From Hydrangea macrophylla (Eukaryota; Streptophyta; Magnoliopsida; Cornales; Hydrangeaceae): a DNA stretch of 64,000 nucleotides. Shown in pieces: positions 63,848-64,000 of this stretch; positions within the stretch are counted from its first letter, which is position 1; every line of letters begins with the position of its first letter. The stretch is taken from contig CM066997.1 in the NCBI GenBank assembly GCA_033977485.1, positions 72,324,634 to 72,388,633 of the forward strand, written 5' to 3'. The position numbers and the translations under genes are program-made. The notes beneath the pieces were generated by a model, which did no database searches, was not told the origin of the DNA, and saw nothing but the letters and a program-made list of their open reading frames with translations.

Positions 63848-64000
63848 CACAATATATTATATACACACAATATACAACCACACTTTCAGCCATTGAAGGG
63901 AGGGAAGCAAGGAGAAGAAGAATAAGATCAAGGATTTCCATGGCCTCTTCCATCAACTACTTGCCATCCGCCGCTTCTATGGACAACTAGACTCTAGATC
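63848..64000 (+). repeat. Direct Athila LTR fragment, cut by the window edge
   Basis: Matches the 5' LTR from about 56612 onward (tatacacacaatatacaacc to the ccctagatc region) in the plus orientation. It begins about 25-30 bp after the TATA box, at the expected transcription start, so U3 is missing. Together with the inverted LTR it forms a fold-back structure with arms 63405-63575 and 63850-64000. Confidence 0.75.

Noticed and set aside
1..64000. Host gene, rRNA, tRNA or organelle sequence
   Set aside because: All stretches longer than a few hundred bases could be assigned to LTR elements, and no exon pattern or structural RNA stood out.

Overview
This is flowering-plant nuclear DNA, probably from a eudicot, although the sequence cannot name the species. 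I found no host gene, tRNA or rRNA. The 64 kb is made almost entirely of nested LTR retrotransposons from four Ty3/gypsy groups: Tat (two related families plus a solo LTR), a Tekay/Del-like chromovirus, and Athila. Promoters, introns and codon use are all of the plant retroelement kind.

Layout. 1-28652 is a tandem array of a Tat element on the minus strand ('Tat-1'). It reads, in transcription order, LTR (28652-25167), internal region (25166-13224), LTR (13223-9752), then a second internal region (9751 to the window edge). The two units are offset by 15415 bp, later 15429 bp because of a 14-bp indel, and are nearly identical. Each carries one open gag-pro-RT-RNaseH-aRNaseH-integrase frame. 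28653-56206 is the wreck of an old minus-strand Tekay-like chromovirus. Its 3' LTR (to 30185) was cut by Tat-1. Its RNase H was cut by a Tat-type solo LTR (31850-34832, TSD gagaa). Its 5' region was cut by a complete 15.4-kb non-autonomous Tat element on the plus strand ('Tat-2', 39030-54427, TSD actag). The rest of the chromovirus, with its 5' LTR, lies at 54428-56206. From 56207 an Athila element on the plus strand follows, with a 5' LTR, a tRNA-Asp primer site, a gag-protease frame with two stops, no reverse transcriptase, and a 3' UTR. It ends at about 62690 against an inverted Athila LTR, which turns at about 63848 into a direct LTR fragment running off the window.

How the parts relate. 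Tat-1 looks young and coding-competent. Tat-2 codes only for a frameshifted C-terminal piece of Gag, yet it keeps the same set of non-coding landmarks in the same order as Tat-1: primer site, a conserved leader motif about 300 nt downstream, repeated ACGTAGGC stem-loops, repeated GGGCAAAC/GTTTGCCC hairpins, long tandem repeats, one more ACGTAGGC module, and a hairpin that ends in the polypurine tract. All three Tat LTR families share a 6-bp/4-nt hairpin about 200-280 nt from the LTR 3' end, and its stem bases differ in a compensatory way. This conserved cis-acting RNA/DNA architecture is the most interesting signal in the window. It suggests that Tat-2 is copied by proteins from autonomous relatives such as Tat-1.

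Limits. All alignments were made by eye. Identities, ages and RNA folds are estimates, and the left end of the Tat-1 array and the right end of the Athila complex lie outside the window.
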